Below, piece by piece: positions 18,062 through 25,060 of a stretch of 64,000 nt of DNA. The DNA comes from Croceivirga sp. (GTDB lineage Bacteria > Bacteroidota > Bacteroidia > Flavobacteriales > Flavobacteriaceae). Below the pieces are notes generated by a model, which had not been told where the DNA came from, made no database searches, and saw only the letters and a program-made list of their open reading frames with translations. The position numbers were made by a program, and so were the translations under genes. The number at the start of each line of letters is the position of its first letter. The stretch's first letter is position 1. Location: contig JANQQQ010000025.1 in assembly GCA_028284935.1 (NCBI GenBank), positions 1 through 64,000 on the forward strand, read 5' to 3'.

Positions 18062-18996
18062 AGGTTCTCCATTTAGACACCAATCATCAACTGTTGATTG
18101 ATGAATTGACCCGTTTGGGTTTTGAAAATCATGAAGATTATACCTCTTCAAAAGAAGAAATTGAGAAAAAGATAGCGGAATATGACGGTATTGTCATTCG
18201 AAGTCGATTTCCTATCGACCAACATTTCTTGGAAAAGGCCTCAAATTTAAAATTCATTGGCCGTGTAGGAGCGGGATTGGAAAATATAGACGTTCGTTAT
18301 GCAAGGGAAAAAGAGGTGTTTTTGGCCAACGCTCCGGAAGGAAACCGAAATGCCGTTGGGGAACACACGCTGGGTATGTTATTGTCCTTGATGAATAAAA
18401 TGACCAAATCGCATCGTGAGGTGCGAAAGGGGAAATGGGACCGAGAGGGAAATCGTGGGATGGAATTGGATGGAAAAACCATTGGAATCATTGGCTATGG
18501 AAATATGGGAAAGGCCTTTGCGCAAAAACTCAAAGGATTTAATGTAGAAATCATCTGCTATGATATTGTGGGTGGTGTCGGCGATGAAAACGCCCGTCAA
18601 GTGGGGATATTGGAGCTCCAACAAAAGTCGGATGTCATTAGCCTGCACACTCCTCTCAACGAACAAAGCCGTGGCATGATTGACATAGACTTCATCGACG
18701 CATTTCAAAAACCCTTTTGGTTCTTGAATACGGCAAGGGGAAAATGTGTGGTGACCAAAGATTTGGTAACGAGCTTAAAGTCTGGCAAAGTCCTTGGAGC
18801 GGGGTTGGATGTGCTTGAATACGAAAAGAAATCCTTTGATTTTGGGGATTTTTTTATGAACAAACCCAAGCCTTTCAAATACCTAAGAAAAGCCGGAAAC
18901 GTATTGCTCACCCCACATGTTGCCGGTTGGACCTTGGAGAGCAAAGAAAAATTGGCTCAGACCATTGTCAATAAAATCAAGGGTGAATTTTGTTAA
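18058..18996 (+). CDS. D-isomer specific 2-hydroxyacid dehydrogenase (phosphoglycerate dehydrogenase-like)
   Basis: A 312-residue NAD-dependent dehydrogenase. The Rossmann motif is IGIIGYGNMGKAFAQKLKGF with an acidic residue after the second strand (CYD). Catalytic residues can be placed: Arg in FLNTARGK, Glu near LDVLEYEK, and His in LLTPHVAGWT. It lacks the C-terminal ACT domain of long SerA enzymes. Flavobacteria often use a short form of this family as SerA, but the substrate is not certain. It overlaps the cupin gene by four bases. Confidence 0.9.
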   Translation: MKVLHLDTNHQLLIDELTRLGFENHEDYTSSKEEIEKKIAEYDGIVIRSRFPIDQHFLEKASNLKFIGRVGAGLENIDVRYAREKEVFLANAPEGNRNAVGEHTLGMLLSLMNKMTKSHREVRKGKWDREGNRGMELDGKTIGIIGYGNMGKAFAQKLKGFNVEIICYDIVGGVGDENARQVGILELQQKSDVISLHTPLNEQSRGMIDIDFIDAFQKPFWFLNTARGKCVVTKDLVTSLKSGKVLGAGLDVLEYEKKSFDFGDFFMNKPKPFKYLRKAGNVLLTPHVAGWTLESKEKLAQTIVNKIKGEFC

Positions 18997-19004
18997 ATTT
19001 AGGT

Positions 19005-19418
19005 GTGAAGAAGACCATTTTTGTCTTTTCGGCCCTTATCGTCTCCTTGCTGATATTGTTTCAGTTGGGGAAATATTCCTTGCTTTCAGGGAATACCAAA
19101 ATCGAGATTTATCTTTCGATAGTTGCCTTAATCTTTTTTGGGATAGGGCTTTATATCAACCAAGGCAAAAGACGTTCTAGTTCTACGGCTAAGAATGTCG
19201 ATTTTCAAAAAGTCAAATCCCTAGGCATCAGTAATCGGGAGTATGAAGTTCTCGTCGAGATTGCCAAAGGTCACTCCAATAAAGAAATTGGGGATACATT
19301 GCACCTATCTGAAAGTACTATTAAGACCCATGTTTCCAATATCTTGGTAAAACTAAATGCCAAAAGGCGTACCCAGGCTATTCAAATTGCCAAAGAACTT
19401 TCCATTATCCCTTCCTAA
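19005..19418 (+). CDS. Membrane-anchored LuxR-type transcriptional regulator
   Basis: 137 residues from GTG 19005 (TTG 18990 is also in frame but overlaps the upstream stop region). Two hydrophobic helices (KKTIFVFSALIVSLLILF and IYLSIVALIFFGIGLYI) are followed by a LuxR/GerE helix-turn-helix (about 75-135: SNREYEVLVEIAKGHSNKEI and STIKTHVSNILVKLNAKRRT). There is no receiver domain, so signal input probably comes through the membrane part. It sits next to a DUF4199 membrane protein gene, a recurring flavobacterial pair; a role in regulating that gene is inferred. Confidence 0.85.
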   Translation: MKKTIFVFSALIVSLLILFQLGKYSLLSGNTKIEIYLSIVALIFFGIGLYINQGKRRSSSTAKNVDFQKVKSLGISNREYEVLVEIAKGHSNKEIGDTLHLSESTIKTHVSNILVKLNAKRRTQAIQIAKELSIIPS

Positions 19419-19434
19419 TTGCTGTTTTTAGACC

Positions 19435-19458
19435 AAAGTACCAGCTTTTTGGTACTTT
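19435..19458. terminator. Hairpin (9-bp stem) after the LuxR-type gene
   Basis: AAAGTACCA and TTGGTACTTT form a perfect stem around a GCTTT loop. It lies 16 bases past the luxR-type stop and upstream of the DUF4199 promoter. There is no T-tract, so it could be an intrinsic terminator of weak type, a processing site or a DNA operator. Confidence 0.45.
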
Positions 19459-19487
19459 AGTATGAGACAGGAACTGTCATGTCTGAC

Positions 19488-19495
19488 TAGCTTTG
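19488..19495 (+). promoter_or_regulatory. -7 box (TAGCTTTG) of the DUF4199 gene
   Basis: TAGCTTTG is a perfect TAnnTTTG, 24 bases before the ATG at 19519. It suggests that the DUF4199 gene is transcribed separately from the regulator. Confidence 0.5.
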
Positions 19496-19518
19496 ACCCA
19501 AACCTTAAATAGTTGAGA

Positions 19519-20025
19519 ATGAAAAAAACAGTACTTAAATACGGGGGGTATGGAGCAATAACCATTTGTATTTTATTTCTCCTCTCTTGGTATGTATTTG
19601 ACAATCTTAGTTTTGTCTCGCAAGAAGTTTTGGGGTATACTTCCATGGTTTTGGCCCTACTCTTTGTGTTCTTCGGAATCAAACATTATAGGAACAAGGA
19701 AAATAATGGCCAAATAACCTTTGGAAAAGCCTTGACCATTGGCGTCCTAATTAGTTTAATTACTGCTTTGGTTTTTGGCCTATTGGATGTTCTTTATATT
19801 GAAGTATTGAATCCTTCTTTCATGGACGATTACTATGCATCAACCGTGGAACAGATGAAACAATCCTTGTCCCCGGAAGAATTTAAGGAACGACAGGCAG
19901 AAATAGAATCCCAAAAGGCCATGTTTTCCAATCCCCTGTTCAGTTTTGGATTGATGGCCATGACCGTCTTTGTAATCGGCTTCATCATTTCATTGATTTC
20001 TTCACTTATTTTACAACGTAAATAA
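19519..20025 (+). CDS. DUF4199 membrane protein
   Basis: 168 residues from ATG 19519. Four membrane helices are visible (VLKYGGYGAITICILFLLSW, YTSMVLALLFVFFGI, ALTIGVLISLITALVFGLLD, and the last one FVIGFIISLISSLILQ) with a conserved external segment between helices 3 and 4 (YASTVEQMKQSLSPEEFKER). This fits DUF4199, a Bacteroidota inner-membrane family of unknown function. It is adjacent to the membrane LuxR-type regulator. Confidence 0.85.
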   Translation: MKKTVLKYGGYGAITICILFLLSWYVFDNLSFVSQEVLGYTSMVLALLFVFFGIKHYRNKENNGQITFGKALTIGVLISLITALVFGLLDVLYIEVLNPSFMDDYYASTVEQMKQSLSPEEFKERQAEIESQKAMFSNPLFSFGLMAMTVFVIGFIISLISSLILQRK

Positions 20026-20032
20026 ATTAATT

Positions 20033-20488
20033 ATGACCATTGACGCCAAAACAGTAGACGAATACCTTGCTAAGGTCCCTTCGGAACGGACAACTTCCGT
20101 TTCAAAATTGAGGGAAACAGTTCGTGATAATTTACCAAAAGGGTTCGAGGAGGGCATCGGCTATAAAATGATAGCTTATTATGTGCCCCATTCCAAATAT
20201 CCTGCAGGATATCACTGCGACCCAAAACTTCCCCTCCCCTTTATCAATATTGCTTCGCAAAAGAACTTTATTGCTTTATATCATGCAGGCATCTATGCCG
20301 ACAAAAAACTATTGGATTGGTTCGTAGCGGAGTATCCCAAATACGTAAAAACAAAGCTGGATATGGGGAAAAGCTGCATTCGCTTCAAAAAAGTAGAAAA
20401 TATCCCTTATGAATTAATTGGGCAGCTGTGCCAAAAAATGTCGGTTGATGAATGGATTTCATTGTATGAAAAAAACATAAAACGATAA
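20033..20488 (+). CDS. DUF1801 domain protein
   Basis: A 151-residue soluble protein with the DUF1801/YdhG pattern: VDEYLAKVPSERTTSVSKLR at the start, EEGIGYKMIAYYV in the middle and GKSCIRFKKVENIPYELIGQ at the end. Family members form a small alpha/beta fold; the function is not established (some are reported near iron or stress genes). It is followed after two bases by a VOC protein gene and probably forms one transcript with it. Confidence 0.85.
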   Translation: MTIDAKTVDEYLAKVPSERTTSVSKLRETVRDNLPKGFEEGIGYKMIAYYVPHSKYPAGYHCDPKLPLPFINIASQKNFIALYHAGIYADKKLLDWFVAEYPKYVKTKLDMGKSCIRFKKVENIPYELIGQLCQKMSVDEWISLYEKNIKR

Positions 20489-20490
20489 TT

Positions 20491-20877
20491 ATGAAAAAAA
20501 GAGTGACAGGCCTAGGCGGGTTTTTCTTTAAAACCAAAGATCCCGATACCATTAAAAATTGGTACAAAACCCATCTGGGCATTCCAACGGACCAATACGG
20601 ATGGAGTTTTTGGTGGAAAGACAAAGAAGGGAATGACTGTATGACACAGTGGAGTCCTTTCAAAGACGATACCACCTATTTTAATCCCAGTGAAAAACAA
20701 TTCATGATGAACTTTCGTGTGGAAAATCTAAAAGAATTATTGTCGGAACTGGAAAAGGAAGGAGTCACCATAGTAGGTGAAGTAGAGGAGTACGATTATG
20801 GGAAGTTTGGATGGATTTTGGATCCTGAAGGCAATAAAATTGAGCTTTGGGAGCCTGTTGATAAAGCCTTTCTCTAG
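20491..20877 (+). CDS. VOC (glyoxalase/bleomycin resistance) family protein
   Basis: 128 residues with the paired beta-alpha-beta-beta-beta modules of the vicinal oxygen chelate fold: GGFFFKTKDPDTIKNWYKTH at the start, and GWILDPEGNKIELWEP at the end, where the Glu of IELWEP is the usual metal ligand. Substrate is unknown. It lies directly behind the DUF1801 gene; this pair of small proteins is common in Bacteroidota. Confidence 0.88.
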   Translation: MKKRVTGLGGFFFKTKDPDTIKNWYKTHLGIPTDQYGWSFWWKDKEGNDCMTQWSPFKDDTTYFNPSEKQFMMNFRVENLKELLSELEKEGVTIVGEVEEYDYGKFGWILDPEGNKIELWEPVDKAFL

Positions 20878-20929
20878 CTAAGAATATATTTTTTACATTT
20901 AGGGGTATTAACCAATCAAATTAAAAATC

Positions 20930-21367
20930 ATGTCTGAAGACAATAAAGATTTAGGAGATAAGGCTGAGGAAGCATTTGACAAAGCAAAAGAGGCAGCAAA
21001 GGAGGCCGCTGAAGACGCTAAGGAGGCCGCCAGTGATTTTAAGGAAGAAGCCAAGAAAACGGCCAATGAGTTTAGCGAAGGGTTGAACAACGCTGTTGGA
21101 GGTGATAACAAGAAGGTATTGGCTGGAGTTCTCGCTATAATTTTGGGATCTCTTGGGGTTCACAAGTTTATACTAGGGTATCAAAAAGAAGGATTTATTC
21201 TTTTGGGCATTACACTCATCTCATATGTATTGATGTGCTTCGTGATTGGTGCATTTTTGCTATGGATTCCACCGCTTATTGGCCTGATTGAAGGTATCAT
21301 CTATTTGACCAAGTCAGACGAAGAGTTTTACAATACCTATCAAGTAGGTAGAAAACCTTGGTTCTAA
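20930..21367 (+). CDS. TM2 domain protein with charged N-terminal helix
   Basis: 145 residues. The first 60 are an Ala/Lys/Glu-rich amphipathic helix (FDKAKEAAKEAAEDAKEAA), which is likely a coiled coil. The rest is a TM2 domain: KVLAGVLAIILGSLGVHKF with the conserved GxxGxHxFYLG-type turn, and a second helix ending in IGLIEGIIYL. Function is unknown; TM2 proteins are small inner-membrane proteins. A near-consensus box TACATTTA lies at 20894-20901 and a terminator follows the gene. Confidence 0.85.
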   Translation: MSEDNKDLGDKAEEAFDKAKEAAKEAAEDAKEAASDFKEEAKKTANEFSEGLNNAVGGDNKKVLAGVLAIILGSLGVHKFILGYQKEGFILLGITLISYVLMCFVIGAFLLWIPPLIGLIEGIIYLTKSDEEFYNTYQVGRKPWF

Positions 21368-21376
21368 GAAAAAATT

Positions 21377-21405
21377 AGGTCAGTTTTTTACGCTGGCCTT
21401 TTTTA
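21377..21405 (+). terminator. Rho-independent terminator after the TM2 gene
   Basis: AGGTCAG and CTGGCCT form a 7-bp stem (one G-U) with a 9-base loop, followed by TTTTTT. It separates the TM2 gene from the arsenic-type operon. Confidence 0.7.
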
Positions 21406-21421
21406 TTTCATATTATAATCG

Positions 21422-21437
21422 TAATATTGCAATATTA
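21422..21437. promoter_or_regulatory. Putative ArsR operator (16-bp perfect palindrome)
   Basis: TAATATTGCAATATTA is a perfect 16-base palindrome ending 8 bases before the arsR start codon. AT-rich inverted repeats next to or over the promoter are the usual binding sites of ArsR/SmtB repressors, so autoregulation of the operon is inferred. Confidence 0.65.
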
Positions 21438-21445
21438 AATTTTAA

Positions 21446-21769
21446 ATGGGTACGACCAAAGCACATATCTTCTCCCCCCGGCATAATGAACTGGCCAAAG
21501 TGGCCAAAGTAATGGCACATCCTGCACGGGTCGCCATTTTAGAGTACATCAGTAAACAGCAAGGTTGTATCTGTACGGATTTAGTGGAAGAGATTGGTTT
21601 GGCCCAACCCACCATATCCCAGCATCTCAACGAAATCAAAAAAGTTGGGCTATTGGAAGGCACTTTTGAGGGTAAAAACCTGTGCTATTGTATCAATCGA
21701 GAAAAGTGGTTGGAATTACAGCACGTTTTCAATTCCTTTTTCTCAGTTATTCACCAAAATTGTTGTTAA
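21446..21769 (+). CDS. arsR: ArsR/SmtB-family repressor
   Basis: A 107-residue winged-helix repressor: LAKVAKVMAHPARVAILEYI, then GCICTDLVEEIGLAQPTISQHLNEIKKVGL as recognition helix region. The Cys pair in GCIC resembles the CxC arsenite site of classic ArsR (ELCVCDL) in the same helix, and a further CC closes the protein, so As(III) or a related soft metal is a likely inducer. It is the first gene of a four-gene unit with DUF6428, an acetyltransferase and arsC, and a perfect palindrome lies just upstream. Confidence 0.9.
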   Translation: MGTTKAHIFSPRHNELAKVAKVMAHPARVAILEYISKQQGCICTDLVEEIGLAQPTISQHLNEIKKVGLLEGTFEGKNLCYCINREKWLELQHVFNSFFSVIHQNCC

Positions 21770-21771
21770 TC

Positions 21772-22263
21772 ATGCAGACTTCAGAATTTTTAGAATTATT
21801 AAATCTCCACAAAAACAAAGAACTGTTATTTGAGTATCTACCCGGACACTTTGTTGGCGCCAATTATCATATCACCGAGGTAAAAAACATTACCGTGGAT
21901 GCAGTGGATTGTGGCGCGAGAACCGATTTCTGGAAGGAGACCGTTGTCCAGCTTTGGGAAAGTCCAAAGGAAAAGGATAAAACGGAATTCATGACCGCAT
22001 TCAAAGCCCTAAGTATTTTGAACAAGGTCAACCGCATAAAGCCAATGGATACAGCTACCGAGGTGAAGTTTGAATATAGTAATGACCATTTTCACACGGC
22101 ACAACTATTTGTTAACGATTACGTATACAACGAACAAAAGATTATCCTTAAACTTGCCTCGAGAAAAACGGATTGTAAGGCCAAAGAGACGTGTGGGGTG
22201 GTTGCGGAAGCCGTGACTGCCGAAGTAAATGGCTCCTGTGCTCCGGGAAGTGGTTGTTGTTAA
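21772..22263 (+). CDS. DUF6428 family protein of the arsenic-type operon
   Basis: 163 residues from ATG 21772, two bases behind arsR. The fold is not known to me; the family (DUF6428) is found beside arsR and arsC in flavobacteria. The C-terminal third is Cys-rich: DCKAKETC and a final CAPGSGCC, which looks like a soft-metal or arsenite binding tail. Function is not established. Translation coupling with arsR is likely. Confidence 0.82.
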   Translation: MQTSEFLELLNLHKNKELLFEYLPGHFVGANYHITEVKNITVDAVDCGARTDFWKETVVQLWESPKEKDKTEFMTAFKALSILNKVNRIKPMDTATEVKFEYSNDHFHTAQLFVNDYVYNEQKIILKLASRKTDCKAKETCGVVAEAVTAEVNGSCAPGSGCC

Positions 22264-22272
22264 ACACAACAT

Positions 22273-22767
22273 ATGAAGATTCGAAACATGGTTCCTGACG
22301 ATTGGGAACAAGTGGCAAAAATCTATAAGGAAGGAATCGCCACTGGTTTTGCCACTTTTGAGACGAAAGTTCCCGATTATCAAAACTGGGACTCGGCCCA
22401 TCTGAAAATTGGTAGATTAATCGCCGAAGACAATGCTACCCTTCTGGGATGGACGGCGTTAAGTCCGGTCAGCAGTCGGTGCGTGTATGGAGGTGTTGCT
22501 GAAGTCAGTGTTTACGTTTCTAACGAAGCACGCGGAAAAGGAATAGGTTATGAGCTAATGGTAAAACTCATTGATGCGAGTGAAAATGAGGGCTATTGGA
22601 CCCTGCAATCGGGTATTTTTCCAGAAAATAAGGCAAGTGTAAAACTGCATGAAAAGGTTGGTTTTCGGTTTGTGGGCAAACGGGAACGTGTGGGGAAAAC
22701 CAGTCAAGGGGCTTGGAAAGACAATCTGATTTTCGAAAGACGCAGTAAAAAAGTAGGAATAGATTAA
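22273..22767 (+). CDS. GNAT acetyltransferase, phosphinothricin/arsinothricin N-acetyltransferase-like (ArsN1 candidate)
   Basis: A 164-residue GNAT protein of the phosphinothricin acetyltransferase group: the acetyl-CoA segment is AEVSVYVSNEARGKGIGYEL (QxxGxG/A type) and the C-terminal motif NKASVKLHEKVGFRFVGKRE is typical. ArsN1 enzymes of this group acetylate the amino group of the arsenic antibiotic arsinothricin and occur in ars operons. Its position between DUF6428 and arsC makes ArsN1 the best guess; plain PAT or another amino acid acetyltransferase remains possible. Confidence 0.85.
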   Translation: MKIRNMVPDDWEQVAKIYKEGIATGFATFETKVPDYQNWDSAHLKIGRLIAEDNATLLGWTALSPVSSRCVYGGVAEVSVYVSNEARGKGIGYELMVKLIDASENEGYWTLQSGIFPENKASVKLHEKVGFRFVGKRERVGKTSQGAWKDNLIFERRSKKVGID

Positions 22768-22777
22768 AAATAGGGTT

Positions 22778-23200
22778 ATGAAAAATGTTTTGGTGCTCTG
22801 CACGGGCAATTCTTGTAGGAGTCAAATGGCACATGGCTATTTGAATTATTACCAAGAGGACTTGGCCAATATTTATAGTGCTGGAATTGAAACCCATGGC
22901 TTAAATCCGGGAGCTGTGGCCATAATGAAAGAAGATGGTGTTGATATCTCCCACCATACCTCCAATCATGTAGATGAGTATAGCGGGATAGATTGGGATT
23001 ATATCATCACAGTTTGTGATCATGCCAAAGAAAACTGTCCTTTTATTCCCGCAAAAAATGCGGAACGCCTGCACCATAATTTCTTTGACCCTTCAAAGGT
23101 CGAGGGAACCGAAGGAGAAAAGCATCAAGCATTCTTAGAGGCCCGGAATGAGATTAAAGAATTTTGTGAGACCTTTGTCAAAGAGGAGTTGGTGAATTAG
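22778..23200 (+). CDS. arsC: Arsenate reductase, LMW-PTP type (thioredoxin-coupled)
   Basis: Reduces As(V) to As(III). The 140-residue protein begins MKNVLVLCTGNSCRSQMAHG, with the phosphatase loop C-x4-C-R (Cys8, Cys13, Arg14). Two further cysteines lie in VCDHAKENCP (Cys80 and Cys87). The spacing Cys8/Cys80/Cys87 equals that of the Staphylococcus aureus pI258 enzyme (Cys10/82/89), so a thioredoxin-coupled disulfide cascade is expected. It is the last gene of the operon; its 3' end overlaps the convergent acyltransferase gene by 23 bases. No arsenite pump follows. Confidence 0.93.
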   Translation: MKNVLVLCTGNSCRSQMAHGYLNYYQEDLANIYSAGIETHGLNPGAVAIMKEDGVDISHHTSNHVDEYSGIDWDYIITVCDHAKENCPFIPAKNAERLHHNFFDPSKVEGTEGEKHQAFLEARNEIKEFCETFVKEELVN

Positions 23201-25001
23201 ACTGCTGCTCCGTATGTTTCCGCTCCAGCTCAGCTTGGAATTCTTCCATTACCGGTTTTACCGTGCTCTCGGGAAGGTCAGCAATTTTGATGTACATCAA
23301 TCCATCAACGGAATTGTTGAATAAGGGGTCTACGTTAAAGGCCACCACCTTGGCATTTTGTTTGATATACTTTTTAATAAGCACAGGAAGTCGCAGACTT
23401 CCCGGTTCTACCTCATCAATCAAGCGATCAAATTTATTCAAATCGGCTTCGGTTTCGTCAAAAATGAATTCCTTGTCGGCATCCTTTAGCTTTACCTTAA
23501 ATTCCTTTTTGGGTCGAACATATTGGGCCACATAGGGATCCCAATAATTCGATTTCATAAACTCAATCATCAACGACTTTGAAAAGTTGGAGAATTGGTT
23601 GCTGATACTGACCCCACCAATCAGGTACTTGTGCTCTGGATGCCGTAAGGTGGTATGTACAATACCTTTCCAAAGTAAGAACAAAGGCATGGGTTTCTGC
23701 TGATATTCCTTTACAATATAAGCCCGCCCCATTTCAATAGATTTGGACATCATTCCGTGCAATTCAGGTTCAAAGCCAAAGAGATCCTGCAGATAAAATC
23801 CATCAATCCCATATTTCTTAAAAATCTCGGACCCAAGTCCCATTCTGTATGCCCCCACAATAGCCTTATCATCATCATCCCAAAGGAACAAATGATGATA
23901 GTACGAGTCGAATTTATCCAAATCAATAGGGTTGTTGGTGCCCTCTCCCACCTCGCGAAAAGTAACCTCGCGTTGCCGTCCTATTTCCTTTAGCAAAAAG
24001 GGCATATCATGCTCTTGGGCCAGATAAACTTCGTAATTCTTGCTTTGCAACAAGCGGAGGTCTTTTTCCCTCAGTTTTTCAATTTCTCCCTGCAAGACCT
24101 CAGGCCGCACCGCAGAGGCAATCTTTTTGGGAGCCTTTGGTATTTTTAAGCTGGTAGGGACTTTGTCGATTAGCCGTTCCTTTTCAAAGACATTGGCCAA
24201 GAGGTAGGTTTTCTTGCGAAGCAACTCTGTGAAATCCTCCAAAGTCTCTTCCTCTTCCTGTGTCTTTACGGAAATGGGCTGTCCAATTCTCACCTTAATC
24301 GGGCGCCTGCTTTGCGTGGTCAATTCCGAGGGTAATTTTGCCGTTCTGAATACGTCGTTAATTTTTGATAAGCGATAAAAAAGGCGACTATTTCTGGCAT
24401 GAAAATAAATAGGTACCACCGGAACTTCAGCTTTTCGTATCAATTTGAGTGCCGCTTCTTCCCAAGGGCGATCGACCACCAATTTTCCATCGCGATAGGT
24501 GGAGACTTCCCCAGCAGGGAAAATACCTAAGGAGTGACCATCTTTTAAATGCTGTAACGCAGCTTTGAAACCTGAGACACTGCTTTTGGCATCTTTATGG
24601 CTCTCAAAAGGATTAACGGGCATGATGTAGGGCTTTAAGGGAGCGATGCGGTGCAATAAAAAATTGGCAACTATCTTAAAGTCGGAGCGCTTTTCAAGCA
24701 ATAACTTCAATAACAAAACCCCATCTATTCCACCCAAAGGATGATTTGAAATGGTAATAAAGGGGCCATCCTTCGGAAGTCGCTTTAATTCTTCTTGGGC
24801 CAAATCAAAATCAATCTCATAATGCTCCAAAATGGCATCGCAAAACTGGGGACCGTCCAAGTCTTTATGTGATGTATAGAATCGGTTCATATTGGAAATG
24901 CGGGTGACCTGCATCAGCAACCAACCGATAAACGTTCCGAACACCCCATATTTATCCAAGTGGATGACCTTGGCAACCTCTTTCGCAGAAACCAGCCCCA
25001 T
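23178..25001 (-). CDS. Bifunctional acyltransferase, OlsF-like (PlsC domain + OlsB-like GNAT domain)
   Basis: 607 residues in two domains. The N-terminal half (about 30-290) is a lysophospholipid acyltransferase: SNHPLGGIDG with His87 as catalytic base, GIFPAGEVSTYRDGK, and VPVVPIYFHARNS. The C-terminal half (about 320-590) is an OlsB/hemolysin-type GNAT: YEVYLAQEHDMPFLLKEIGR, REVTFREVGEG, GAYRMGLG and YLIGGVSISNQFS. This matches OlsF, which makes ornithine or other amino-acid lipids by N-acylation (C-terminal domain) and then O-acylation (N-terminal domain). The amino acid used (ornithine, glycine, lysine) cannot be read. Separate from the downstream aspartate kinase by 59 bases. Confidence 0.88.
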   Translation of the reverse strand: MGLVSAKEVAKVIHLDKYGVFGTFIGWLLMQVTRISNMNRFYTSHKDLDGPQFCDAILEHYEIDFDLAQEELKRLPKDGPFITISNHPLGGIDGVLLLKLLLEKRSDFKIVANFLLHRIAPLKPYIMPVNPFESHKDAKSSVSGFKAALQHLKDGHSLGIFPAGEVSTYRDGKLVVDRPWEEAALKLIRKAEVPVVPIYFHARNSRLFYRLSKINDVFRTAKLPSELTTQSRRPIKVRIGQPISVKTQEEEETLEDFTELLRKKTYLLANVFEKERLIDKVPTSLKIPKAPKKIASAVRPEVLQGEIEKLREKDLRLLQSKNYEVYLAQEHDMPFLLKEIGRQREVTFREVGEGTNNPIDLDKFDSYYHHLFLWDDDDKAIVGAYRMGLGSEIFKKYGIDGFYLQDLFGFEPELHGMMSKSIEMGRAYIVKEYQQKPMPLFLLWKGIVHTTLRHPEHKYLIGGVSISNQFSNFSKSLMIEFMKSNYWDPYVAQYVRPKKEFKVKLKDADKEFIFDETEADLNKFDRLIDEVEPGSLRLPVLIKKYIKQNAKVVAFNVDPLFNNSVDGLMYIKIADLPESTVKPVMEEFQAELERKHTEQQSNSPTPL

Positions 25002-25060
25002 TTGATTGATTTAGTAACGGTAAATATAGAAAAATAGCCGTATTGAAATGGATAGAAAAT

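Noticed and set aside
19435-19458. Full intrinsic terminator behind the LuxR-type gene
   Set aside because: The hairpin has no T-tract on either strand; kept only as a hairpin of uncertain role.
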